From: Gluconacetobacter diazotrophicus PA1 5
GTDB lineage: Bacteria > Pseudomonadota > Alphaproteobacteria > Acetobacterales > Acetobacteraceae
Assembly (NCBI RefSeq): GCF_000021325.1
Contig: NC_011365.1
Coordinates: 310,001 to 374,000 of the forward strand
Direction of reading: 5' to 3'
DNA length: 64,000 nucleotides
Each line of letters begins with the position of its first letter. The stretch's first letter is position 1. The notes below the pieces were generated by a model. The model ran no database searches and was not told the origin of the DNA. It saw only the letters and a program-made list of their open reading frames with translations. Both the position numbers and the translations under genes were made by a program. Of this stretch, positions 44,128 to 54,961 are shown piece by piece.

Positions 44128-45075
44128 CTATCGCATGATCAGGAAGTGGTCGGCCAGCAGTCCGCAGAACAGCAGGAACAGGTAGGCCAGGGAATAGCGG
44201 AACGCCCGACGCGCCGGCCGGTCGCCCGTCAGGCTGACGCCGGCCTCGTCCTGTCGATCCGTCAACACGCCAACCGCGCAGGCGACGAACCCGGCATCCA
44301 GCAGCGACGCGACACCGGTATAGAGCCAGCCCGCCTGATGCAGAAACGACGGCACCAGCGACACCGCCGACAGGATCAGCGTGTAGAACAGGATCTGCCA
44401 CCGCGTATGCCGCGCACCCCGCACGACCGGCAGCATCGGGATTCCGGCGCGACCGTAATCCTTGCAGGCATACAGCGACAGCGACCAGAAATGCGGCGGG
44501 GTCCAGAGAAAGACGATGGCGAACATTACCACCGGCAGCACGCCCAGCGACCCGGTGGTGGCGGCCCACCCGATCATCGGCGGGAATGCGCCCGCGGCCC
44601 CGCCGATCACGATGTTCTGCGGCGTCGAACGCTTCAGCCACATCGTGTAGATCACGGCATAGAAGAAGATCGAGAACGCCAGGATAAACGCCGCCAGGGC
44701 GTTGGCTGCCAGCCACATCAGCAGGACCGACGCCACCGACAGGCCGATGCCGAAGCCCAGCGCCTGGTCGTCACGAATGCGGCCGTCAGGGATCGGGCGC
44801 CGCGCGGTGCGGGTCATCACCGCGTCGATGTCGCGGTCATACCACATGTTGATGGCACCGGCGGCCCCGGAGGCCATGCAGATGCACAGGATGCTGACAG
44901 CGGCGATCAGCGGATTGATCGGTCCCGGCGCCATGGCCAACCCGGCCGCGCCGGTGAACACGACCAGCGAAATCACCCGCGGCTTCAGCAGCGCGAACCA
45001 GTCGCGGGCCTCGGTTCCGACCAAAGCGGCGTCGAAACGGGTTACGGCGCCTTCGGTGGTTGCCGCGCCGCTCAC
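44128..45075 (-). CDS. ctaB: Protohaem IX farnesyltransferase (haem O synthase)
   Basis: This UbiA-family membrane enzyme adds a farnesyl group to haem B to make haem O for terminal oxidases. The 315-residue protein has about nine helices, the prenyl-diphosphate Asp motif 'NMWYDRDIDAVMTRTARRP', and the second 'LYACKDYGRAGIPMLPVV' loop. It overlaps the oxidase subunit I homologue by ATGA. Since a bo3- or ba3-type quinol oxidase elsewhere would also need haem O, this gene can stay useful even if its neighbour is not a working oxidase. Confidence 0.95.
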   Translation of the reverse strand: MSGAATTEGAVTRFDAALVGTEARDWFALLKPRVISLVVFTGAAGLAMAPGPINPLIAAVSILCICMASGAAGAINMWYDRDIDAVMTRTARRPIPDGRIRDDQALGFGIGLSVASVLLMWLAANALAAFILAFSIFFYAVIYTMWLKRSTPQNIVIGGAAGAFPPMIGWAATTGSLGVLPVVMFAIVFLWTPPHFWSLSLYACKDYGRAGIPMLPVVRGARHTRWQILFYTLILSAVSLVPSFLHQAGWLYTGVASLLDAGFVACAVGVLTDRQDEAGVSLTGDRPARRAFRYSLAYLFLLFCGLLADHFLIMR

Positions 45076-46436
45076 GCCCGTGCTCCGTGGGCCAGGATAC
45101 CGGCGAAGGAGTCACGCGGTGCGGGCGACGGCACCGTCCATTCCAGGGTCCGGGCACCCGGCCCCCAGTAATTCGCGGCCAGCGGACGCGTGCGTCCCGC
45201 CAGCGTCAGGGCGATGGCGGCGACGAAGGCCAGCATCGACAGGCCCAGCAGCACCACGCCGGTCGATACGAAAGCCGGCTGATGCGGAGCCAGCAACAGG
45301 ATGCTGCCCCCCACCGCCAGCGCGACATGCAGCCGGCCGGCCCGTTCGGGGCAGGCGCGGCCCGTCATCTTGCCGATCCAGTAATAAAAACCGGCGAATG
45401 TCGCGAACAGCGCGGCCGGCAGCGCCACGGCATGCCCGGCCGCCGGACCGCCCAGCAGCGCCAGGACCGGCCCCGCGACCAGCAGCACAGCAAAGGCGCA
45501 GGCCCACAGCATCGGCACGCGGAAAGCCGCCCGCCCGCCCAGGACGGTGGCGCCCCAGGCCGCCAGCAGGACCAGCATGGGCACCGCGATCGTCGCCTGT
45601 TCGATCAGGGGCCGCACGACGGATTGCACGGCCAGCCCATCAGCGAACAGGTCATGCACCCAGATGGTCGCACCCCCCACGGACAGGACGACCATGGCCC
45701 CCAGCGCCGCGCCACGCAGCCGCAGGGCGACGCCTGAAAAGGTTTCGACCACCTGGCATACGATGCCCGCGGCCGGCAGCAGCAACAGGCCGATTTCGGG
45801 ACCCGAAAAGGCGCGCAACGCCAGTTCGGCCTGCCGCCCGCCGGTACCGGCCAGCAGGCCGCGCGTCAGCGAGGCCGCCAGCACCGGCAGCACGATCACC
45901 ATCATCATCCCGGTCAGCGCCTGCGCCCAGGCGAACAGCGGCATGTCGCGCAGCGCCATACCGGGGCGGCGCATGTTCAGCACCGTCGCGACCATGTCGA
46001 TCGACAGGCCCAGCATCGCGGCACACCACAGCAGCATGCCCGGCGCCGTCGCCATCCCGGACAGGACCAGCGCGAAGCTGACGGCCAGGCCGGCCCAGCA
46101 CAGCAGGTTCAGCCGGCGGAACGCCATATCCGGCGCCCCCAGCAGCAGCGGCACGAACCAGGACCCGAACCCGCCGGTCAGGGCCGGCAGGGCACAGAAC
46201 AGGATCATCAGCGCGCCGTGATCGATCGTCATGCGGTGCCACGGGGCGGAGGCGGCCCCGTCCAGCCCAGCCTGACCGACCTGCAGCAGAAGCGCGAGGC
46301 CGCCGCCCGCCAGCCCCGCCAGCACGGCCAGGACCAGATACAGGCTTCCGACCGTCTTGTGGCCGCATGCGCGGTTCCATCGCGCCGGGAAGCCACCGGT
46401 TCCGATCCCTGCCCGAACCTGCCCGTCAGTCGGCAT
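45072..46436 (-). CDS. Degenerate haem-copper oxidase subunit I homologue without the O2-reducing site
   Basis: This 454-residue, ~12-helix protein aligns along its length with cytochrome c oxidase subunit I ('LPALTGGFGSWFVPLLLGAPDMAF', split, ~83-106; 'FAGFYYWIGKMTGR' ~347-360; 'NYWGPGARTLEWTVPSPAP' at the end). Both low-spin haem ligands seem kept: His73 and His335. The active site is not: the CuB-His/Tyr motif GHPEVY is SGPEIG (211-216), the HH pair is His261-Asp262, and the high-spin haem His is Ala333. The K-channel Lys is also absent. An AGGAG precedes ATG 46436. It is coupled to ctaB. The open frame is intact, so it is probably expressed, perhaps as a haem-binding or assembly protein. 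Confidence 0.8.
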   Translation of the reverse strand: MPTDGQVRAGIGTGGFPARWNRACGHKTVGSLYLVLAVLAGLAGGGLALLLQVGQAGLDGAASAPWHRMTIDHGALMILFCALPALTGGFGSWFVPLLLGAPDMAFRRLNLLCWAGLAVSFALVLSGMATAPGMLLWCAAMLGLSIDMVATVLNMRRPGMALRDMPLFAWAQALTGMMMVIVLPVLAASLTRGLLAGTGGRQAELALRAFSGPEIGLLLLPAAGIVCQVVETFSGVALRLRGAALGAMVVLSVGGATIWVHDLFADGLAVQSVVRPLIEQATIAVPMLVLLAAWGATVLGGRAAFRVPMLWACAFAVLLVAGPVLALLGGPAAGHAVALPAALFATFAGFYYWIGKMTGRACPERAGRLHVALAVGGSILLLAPHQPAFVSTGVVLLGLSMLAFVAAIALTLAGRTRPLAANYWGPGARTLEWTVPSPAPRDSFAGILAHGARA

Positions 46437-46588
46437 GCGCCTCTTCTCCTGCGATAACGGACCGCGCCAGGCGGTCTTCCTCAAAGCGCGATGATTTTAC
46501 CGGAGCGTGCCTGCAAAGACGAGCCCCGAGGAGCCCGCATCCGGCATGGCCGCCATTCCCGCCCCGCCGACGCGGCGGGCCGGCCATG

Positions 46589-47326
46589 TCAGCCGGCCAT
46601 GGTTTCGACCGAAGGCGCCGCGCCGTCACGCGGCAGCGTCACCAGCGTGAACAGCCCGGCGGGGGGCACGGACTGGATCGTCGCCTGCGCCAGGTCGGCC
46701 GGCGGCAGGAGGGATTCGATGGCGAAATCGGGATGCCAGCCCAGCGAGTGCGAGGCCCGCGCCATGCCGCGTTCCACCGCCAGCCGCACGCCGCCCGTGG
46801 CCAGGAAATGATTGACGAACAGGATGTGGCCACCCGGCCGCACCACGCGCTTCAGCTCGCACAGCAGCCGGCGCGGATTAGGCACGACCGAGGCCACGAA
46901 CATCGCGACCGCGATGTCGAACGAGCCATCGGCGAAGCGCGTCTCCTCGGCATCCATTTCCAGCAGCGCGTCGACATTGCGCAGGTTCATCCGCGCCACG
47001 CGCTGACGCGCCCGGTCCAGCATGTCCCCCGACAGGTCGATGCCGGTGATGCGCTTGTCGGATCGGTAATGGGGCAGCGCCAGGCCGGTGCCGACCCCCA
47101 CTTCCAGCACCGCCGAGCCGGGCAGGCCGTTGACCGCCGCGACCGCGCGCTTGCGCCCGAAGGCCGAGACCCCGCCGAACAGGGCGTCATACACGCCCGC
47201 CCAGCGGCGATAGGCGGCTTTCACGGCTTCGGCATCAAGGGCCGAACGCGGCGCGGGGGCATAGCCACCCGCGATGCCGGCCGCGGAACCCGTCTCGGCG
47301 GGGGCGTCTTGAAGAACTTCGCTCAT
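46589..47326 (-). CDS. SAM-dependent methyltransferase, PmtA-like (phosphatidylethanolamine N-methyltransferase)
   Basis: The 245-residue protein has a ~30-residue leader, then 'VKAAYRRWAGVYDALFGGVSAFGRKRA' (about 35-61), strongly like the Rhodobacter-type PmtA N-terminus, and the SAM motif 'AVLEVGVGTGLALPHY'. 'ITGIDLSGDMLDRARQRV' and 'LKRVVRPGGHILFVNHF' complete the class I fold. PmtA makes phosphatidylcholine from phosphatidylethanolamine at the membrane. A related quinone methyltransferase role (UbiE-like) is the main alternative. GAGGA lies six bases before the ATG. Confidence 0.82.
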   Translation of the reverse strand: MSEVLQDAPAETGSAAGIAGGYAPAPRSALDAEAVKAAYRRWAGVYDALFGGVSAFGRKRAVAAVNGLPGSAVLEVGVGTGLALPHYRSDKRITGIDLSGDMLDRARQRVARMNLRNVDALLEMDAEETRFADGSFDIAVAMFVASVVPNPRRLLCELKRVVRPGGHILFVNHFLATGGVRLAVERGMARASHSLGWHPDFAIESLLPPADLAQATIQSVPPAGLFTLVTLPRDGAAPSVETMAG

Positions 47327-47458
47327 CAGGAGTCCTCTCTGCCCTGCCGGGCGATTGTCTTCAAGTGGCCGTCGCACCAAAGTCCGCTGTCGCGCCGCAA
47401 AATGCCTGCCCTTCCCATTTGTTCGTGCCACCTTGGCCGCATCCCCTCGCCCACCCGA

Positions 47459-48463
47459 TCAAGCCCCGCCATCCAGCCGGCGCAGGATGCAGTCCCAGAT
47501 CAGGCCCGCCGAGTTGATATCATCGAACCGGTCTATTTCCTGCAGGCCGGTCGGCGACGTCACATTGATCTCGGTCAGCCAGTCGCCGATCACGTCGATC
47601 CCGACGAAGATCAATCCCTTTTCACGCAGCATCGGTCCGATCGCCTCGCAGATCTCGCGGTCGCGCGGGGTCAGTTCCACCTTCGCCGCCTTGCCGCCCA
47701 CATGCATGTTCGACCGGGCCTCGCCCTGCGCGGGAACGCGGTTGATGGCACCGATCGGCTGGCCGTCCGCCAGGATGATACGCTTGTCGCCGCGCCGGAC
47801 CGCGGCCTCGTACCGCTGGATCATCAGGGGCTCGCGCGAGCGGGCGAAATGCATCTCCAGCAGGGAATTCAGGTTTTCGTCATCCTCACGGATGCGGAAG
47901 ACGCCCGCGCCGCCATTGCCGAACAGCGGCTTGACGATGATGTCCCGCCACTGGGCGCGGAAATCGCGGATGGCTTGGACGTCCCACGTCACCAGCGTGG
48001 GCGGCATCAGGTCGGGATAATGCGTGACCAGCAGCTTTTCCGGCGCGTTGCGCACCGATTCCGGGTCGTTGACCACCAGCGCCCGGCCCGGGCCGGTACC
48101 GTGGACATGTTCCAGCATATGCGTGGCGGTAATATAGGCCATGTCGAACGGCGGGTCCTGACGCATCAGGATCACGTCCATCCCCGACAGGTCCAGCACC
48201 CGTTCCTCGCCCAGCGCCGCGTGATCGCCCGCCACGCGCTGGACGCGTGCGGGGCGCGCCCGTGCGGTCAGCCGCTCGGTTCGCGTGCCGCCAGCATGCC
48301 CGTCGGTGCGTCCCTCGCGCAGGCTCAGGCCCTGCACATGGTAGACGAACAGTTCGTATCCCCGGGCCTGCGCCTCCAGCATCAGGGCAAAGGTGGAGTC
48401 GCCATTGATGTCGATCCCGGCGAGGGGATCCATCTGTACGGCGACCTTCAACGGGCGGGACAT
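47459..48463 (-). CDS. gshB: Glutathione synthetase
   Basis: GshB joins gamma-glutamylcysteine and glycine using ATP. The 334-residue ATP-grasp protein has '[25 protein letters not shown]' (about 7-31), '[21 protein letters not shown]', '[20 protein letters not shown]' (ATP-binding Lys and Gly loop) and '[20 protein letters not shown]', all typical. CGGAGG precedes the ATG. greB is upstream on the same strand. The product serves the glutathione pool that the peroxidase at 16321 may use. Confidence 0.96.
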   Translation of the reverse strand: MSRPLKVAVQMDPLAGIDINGDSTFALMLEAQARGYELFVYHVQGLSLREGRTDGHAGGTRTERLTARARPARVQRVAGDHAALGEERVLDLSGMDVILMRQDPPFDMAYITATHMLEHVHGTGPGRALVVNDPESVRNAPEKLLVTHYPDLMPPTLVTWDVQAIRDFRAQWRDIIVKPLFGNGGAGVFRIREDDENLNSLLEMHFARSREPLMIQRYEAAVRRGDKRIILADGQPIGAINRVPAQGEARSNMHVGGKAAKVELTPRDREICEAIGPMLREKGLIFVGIDVIGDWLTEINVTSPTGLQEIDRFDDINSAGLIWDCILRRLDGGA

Positions 48464-48555
48464 GGACGCAGCCTCCGGCGACGATTCGGACCGCGGACGA
48501 CGAACGGCGCCATCCGCCCCTGCTTCTTAGTCGAATTTCTTTGCAACGAAAAATC

Positions 48556-49098
<543 letters not shown>

Positions 49099-49113
49099 CG
49101 CAAAACAGGCCTC

Positions 49114-49211
49114 GATGTTGGTCCGGAAACGTGGGCTGGTGAGCGCGAGCGCCACGAAGCGCAGGAAACACGCGTCGGATCGCCACCAGCGCGCGTTTCC
49201 GGACCAACATC
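49114..49211. repeat. 98-bp large inverted repeat between the epimerase gene and greB
   Basis: The 18-bp arms GATGTTGGTCCGGAAACG (49114-49131) and its exact complement (49194-49211) enclose 62 bp. Inside, GCTGGTG (49135-49141) and CACCAGC (49185-49191) extend the stem after a 3/3 internal loop. It starts one base past the epimerase stop and ends 15 bp before the greB start. It may be a terminator or attenuator for read-through into greB, or a mobile miniature element. Confidence 0.7.
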
Positions 49212-50111
49212 CTAACAGGCCATCAGGGCGATGCGGATATGTCCCTCCAGCTTTGCGCCGGGGGCCAGGACATGCACGCCCCGATCGATGACGCCGGAAT
49301 GGTTGAACGCGTCGTTCATGTTCGTCACCGGCTCGACGGCGATGAAGGGTTTGTCCGGCGGGGTGAACAGGACCAGGTGACGGAACGGATCGTCGGCCTC
49401 GATCGTCAGGGCCAGCCCTTCGTTCGGCCAGCGCAGGAAGGCCGCGCGTTCCCACCCCGCATAGCAATTGTCGATATCCTGCGTGGTGACGGCATGCATA
49501 TGCTCGAACGACCAGTCCCCCGTCGCCGGCACGCGCAATGCGGGCAGGTGGTGTTCGTCGTTCGTCCAGACCGTTTCGGCAGCAAAGCCCAGTTGCAGGC
49601 CGCTGCGCCGGGGAAAATAGGGGTGGAAACCCATTCCCACCGGCTGGGACCGCAGGTCGGTGTTTTCGATCAGCATACCGATCGACAGGCTGTCCTCGCG
49701 CAGGTCGAAGCGCAGTTGCGCACGATAGGCGAAGGGCCACTGGCCGATCACCTGGCCCGTCACCTGCTCGTAGGGGGGATGCCAGTCCAGCACCAGTGTC
49801 GCACTGTCGTCGGCCAGCAATTCCAGTTGCCACGGATGCTCCCAGCCATTCCCGTGGAGGGTATTGGACTCGCCGCCAAAATTGGGCTTCATCCGATACT
49901 CGGTACCCTCGAACCGGAAATGGCCGTTGGCCACGCGATTGGAGAACGGAACCAGCGGATAGCCCGAAACCGCCCGGCCCCGCTGCGCCAGCAGGTTGGC
50001 GTCGCTGACGGCGTGCAGCACGCAGATGTCGCGGCTCTTCCAGTAGGCGACGGCACCCCCCAGTTCGGGCAGCAATCCCAGCCGGCCCGTTCCGGCAGTC
50101 AGTTCGATCAT
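49212..50111 (-). CDS. Aldose 1-epimerase family protein
   Basis: The 299-residue beta-sandwich protein resembles galactose mutarotase: 'YPLVPFSNRVANGHFRFEG', 'NTLHGNGWEHPWQLE' with the catalytic-region His, 'PVGMGFHPYFPRR' with the second His, and 'FIAVEPVTNMNDAFN' with the catalytic Glu. It interconverts alpha and beta anomers of aldoses, useful in a sugar-oxidising organism. The stop abuts a large inverted repeat. Confidence 0.93.
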   Translation of the reverse strand: MIELTAGTGRLGLLPELGGAVAYWKSRDICVLHAVSDANLLAQRGRAVSGYPLVPFSNRVANGHFRFEGTEYRMKPNFGGESNTLHGNGWEHPWQLELLADDSATLVLDWHPPYEQVTGQVIGQWPFAYRAQLRFDLREDSLSIGMLIENTDLRSQPVGMGFHPYFPRRSGLQLGFAAETVWTNDEHHLPALRVPATGDWSFEHMHAVTTQDIDNCYAGWERAAFLRWPNEGLALTIEADDPFRHLVLFTPPDKPFIAVEPVTNMNDAFNHSGVIDRGVHVLAPGAKLEGHIRIALMAC

Positions 50112-50160
50112 TCCGTTCGTTCTCCCGCGTCGCCGGTTGCGTTGCCGTGACGACGTCTTT

Positions 50161-52392
<2,232 letters not shown>

Positions 52393-52504
52393 AGTTGCGG
52401 ACTGTGGGGATCGCGCGACCCGGACGCAAGGCCCATCGCACGCACACCCGCCCCCCGCCGCAATTCGGCCTTGGCATCTCGCCCGCGCGGCCTACACTCG
52501 CGGG

Positions 52505-53314
52505 ATGGACGGTTCCATCCCCCCTTCCGGCAGCCCGCCCACGCCGTTCGTCCGCGTGATCGACCTGGAAACCAGCGGGCGGAATGCCGCCGATGGCGGG
52601 ATCGTCGAAATCGGCTGGCAGGATGTCGCCCGGGACGCCGACGGCACCTGGGCCCTGGCCGGCCCACCCGGGGCGCGCCTGACCCACCCGGGCGGCCCCA
52701 TCACGCCGCAGACCATGGCGATCCATCACATTACCGACGCGCACGTGCGCGACGCCCCGCCCTTTGCCGAGATCGCGCCCGACATCCTGCACCCGGCGGA
52801 CCGGCCGGCGGCGATGGCGGCCCATCGCGCCAGTTTCGAACAGGGCTGGATTCGCGGCAGCCTGCCGCCTGCCCTGACGACCGGACTGCACTGGATCTGC
52901 ACCTATAAATGCGCGCTGCGGCTGTGGCCCGACGAACCGGGACATTCCAACCAGGGCCTGCGCCATTCCCGCCGGCCTGCCGGGCTGGAGCGCGCACTGG
53001 GCGACCCGCCGCACCGCGCCGGGCCCGATGCCTATGTCACGGCGCACCATCTGCGCGACATGCTGGCGCTGGCCACGGTGGAGCAGTTGCTGCGCTGGTC
53101 GCGCGAACCCGCCCTGCTGACCCGTGTGCCGCACGGCCCGCTACGCGGCCGCCAGATCCGCAACCTGGCGACCGGCGACCTGGACCGGCTGCTGGCCGAG
53201 GACCGCCGACGCGGCCCCGACCTGGCCTTCACCCTGCGCACCGAACGCGCGCGCCGCGCCGGGCTAAACGAGACGACGCTAGCGCCGCCGGTTCAGCAGG
53301 CCTTTCGCTTTTAA
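52505..53314 (+). CDS. ExoX-like DEDDh 3'-5' exonuclease
   Basis: The 269-residue protein aligns with E. coli exodeoxyribonuclease X: 'VIDLETSGRN..GGIVEIGW' (motif I, D-x-E), 'ITPQTMAIHHITDAHV', 'WICTYKCALRLWPDEPGHSN', 'PPHRAGPDAYVTAHHL' (motif III His and Asp), and a C-terminal 'VPHGPLRGRQIRNL' like the ExoX tail. Motif II is unusual: ExoX has AHNASFD, here AHRASFE, so the Asp metal ligand is Glu and the Asn is Arg. Activity may be altered. It would trim DNA ends in repair or recombination. Confidence 0.85.
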   Translation: MDGSIPPSGSPPTPFVRVIDLETSGRNAADGGIVEIGWQDVARDADGTWALAGPPGARLTHPGGPITPQTMAIHHITDAHVRDAPPFAEIAPDILHPADRPAAMAAHRASFEQGWIRGSLPPALTTGLHWICTYKCALRLWPDEPGHSNQGLRHSRRPAGLERALGDPPHRAGPDAYVTAHHLRDMLALATVEQLLRWSREPALLTRVPHGPLRGRQIRNLATGDLDRLLAEDRRRGPDLAFTLRTERARRAGLNETTLAPPVQQAFRF

Positions 53315-53590
53315 CGACGGCTTCGTAAGCCCCGCCGAGGGGCGTCTCAGTTCTGTCCAATTTTCGATCAGGATCTTGAGCGCCCATAGGATGCAGCCAA
53401 ATCCGATGGCGAACAGGATCGAGCCTGCCGGGTCGCCGACATGTCGGCCAACGACATTCCCTGAAACAACGATTAAGCTTCCGGACTGGGACCATAAGAC
53501 GATCGCCCGGCGCTCCCTGGTCCATCCGGAGAGCGGCCGGGAAAGTGGCGGCGACAACGGCTCCCTGTCCGCGTCGGACGTTTCATTCAT
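53279..53590 (-). CDS. Small membrane protein of unknown function
   Basis: This 103-residue protein has a hydrophilic N-terminus (~1-30), a weakly hydrophobic middle and one clear membrane helix ('AGSILFAIGFGCILWALKILI', split, ~55-75), then a basic tail (KAKGLLNRRR). I do not recognise it. It starts 5 bp after the ABC1 gene on the same strand, so it is probably co-transcribed, and its last 36 bp overlap the convergent ExoX-like gene. Confidence 0.6.
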   Translation of the reverse strand: MNETSDADREPLSPPLSRPLSGWTRERRAIVLWSQSGSLIVVSGNVVGRHVGDPAGSILFAIGFGCILWALKILIENWTELRRPSAGLTKPSLKAKGLLNRRR

Positions 53591-53595
53591 GCGGA

Positions 53596-54960
53596 TCAGG
53601 CCTCGATCGGCGTCGGCACTCCGGCAACCCGAATAGCCTCCGCCTGCCGGGCCGCCAGTTGCGCCGCGTCGAAATCGGCGATCAGTTCCTGGAACAGCCG
53701 GTACCAGTTCAATTTCGCGCCCAGGCGCAGGAACACGCTGCCCAACCCGATGGCGGAGCGGTCCACCAGCACGAATTCGCGCGGCGGGCGCACCCCGCCC
53801 GTGCGCTTCAGTCCGGCATAGACGCGTTCGGCCACCGCGCGGCCGAATTGCGGGTCGTCATTTTCCTGGATGGGACGCACCCGGTCCTGCATCAGCGGTT
53901 CGTAGATGAAGCGGGCCCATTCATTGAGGATCCGCATCGTCTCGCGCGACATGTTGGTAAAGCCCCAGGCCTGATAGGCGTGATAGGCCAGGTCCTCGTC
54001 ATTGCGTTCCAGCGCGCGGTACAGGTCGATGATGCCCTGCACGAACCTAGCCGGGAAGATCCGGATCGCGCCCAGGTCCAGCAGGTTCAGCCCGTAATCG
54101 CCCCGCACGGTGAAATTGCCCATGTGCGGGTCGCCATGGATGACGCCGTAACGGTACAGCGGCACGTACCACGCATGGAACAGCGCGCGCGCCATGGCAT
54201 TGCGCTGGTCCTGCGACGGGTTGGTGTCCAGGACCTTCTGCACCCCGCGGCCCTCCAGCCAGTCCATGACCAGCAGCCGCCGGGTCGTCATGTCCTCGAC
54301 CGGGGCGGGCACGCTGACATCGGGCCGATCGGCCAGCATCAGGCGATAGAGCCGCAGGTTCGCGGCCTCGCGCAGGTAATCCAGTTCCTCGCGCAGGCGC
54401 GCTTCCAGTTCCACCAGCACGTCATCCTGCTGGATGGTACTGTCGATCCGGTAATACAGGCCCACCGCCATGCGGAACTGCCGCAGGTCGGAATCCACCG
54501 TGGCCTGCATGTCGGGATATTGCAGCTTGCACGCCACCAGCCGCCCGTCGGGCAGGACGGCCCGATGCACCTGGCCCAGGCTGGCGGCGGCCGCGGCCTC
54601 GTGCTCGAAGGTGCGGAAGCGCCGTTCCCAGTCGCGGCCCAGTTCGCTGGCCATGCGCCGGCGCACGAAGCTCCATCCCATCGCGGGGGCATTGGCCTGG
54701 AGCTGCGCCAGTTCCACGGCATATTCCTCGGGCAGGGCACCGGGAATGGTGGACAGCAGTTGCGCGCCCTTCATCAGCGGCCCCTTCAGCCCGCCAAGGA
54801 TGGATTTCAGGTCGCCGGCATGGGCCGTCCGGTCGGTCCGGATGCCCATCTTGTGCCCCGCGATCCGCGCCGCGATGCCGCCGACGGCGCCCGAGGTCCG
54901 CACCATCCGGCGGAATTCGCCGAACAGCCCGGTATTGTCGAGATCCCGTTCTTCCGCCAC
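53596..54960 (-). CDS. ABC1/UbiB (AarF) family atypical kinase
   Basis: UbiB-family proteins are atypical kinases or ATPases linked to ubiquinone synthesis. The ~454-residue protein has the KxGQ motif as 'LMKGAQLLSTIP', the Ala-rich loop 'AAAASLGQVHRAVL', the invariant Lys in 'VACKLQYPD', 'VIHGDPHMGNF' (catalytic region) and 'LNLLDLGAIRIFP' where DFG is usual (here DLG). No C-terminal membrane helices are obvious, unlike E. coli UbiB. A GTG at 54960 directly after the pepF stop, with GGAG ten bases upstream, is the preferred start; a TTG at 54996 would overlap pepF. Confidence 0.88.
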   Translation of the reverse strand: MAEERDLDNTGLFGEFRRMVRTSGAVGGIAARIAGHKMGIRTDRTAHAGDLKSILGGLKGPLMKGAQLLSTIPGALPEEYAVELAQLQANAPAMGWSFVRRRMASELGRDWERRFRTFEHEAAAAASLGQVHRAVLPDGRLVACKLQYPDMQATVDSDLRQFRMAVGLYYRIDSTIQQDDVLVELEARLREELDYLREAANLRLYRLMLADRPDVSVPAPVEDMTTRRLLVMDWLEGRGVQKVLDTNPSQDQRNAMARALFHAWYVPLYRYGVIHGDPHMGNFTVRGDYGLNLLDLGAIRIFPARFVQGIIDLYRALERNDEDLAYHAYQAWGFTNMSRETMRILNEWARFIYEPLMQDRVRPIQENDDPQFGRAVAERVYAGLKRTGGVRPPREFVLVDRSAIGLGSVFLRLGAKLNWYRLFQELIADFDAAQLAARQAEAIRVAGVPTPIEA

Positions 54961-54961
54961 G

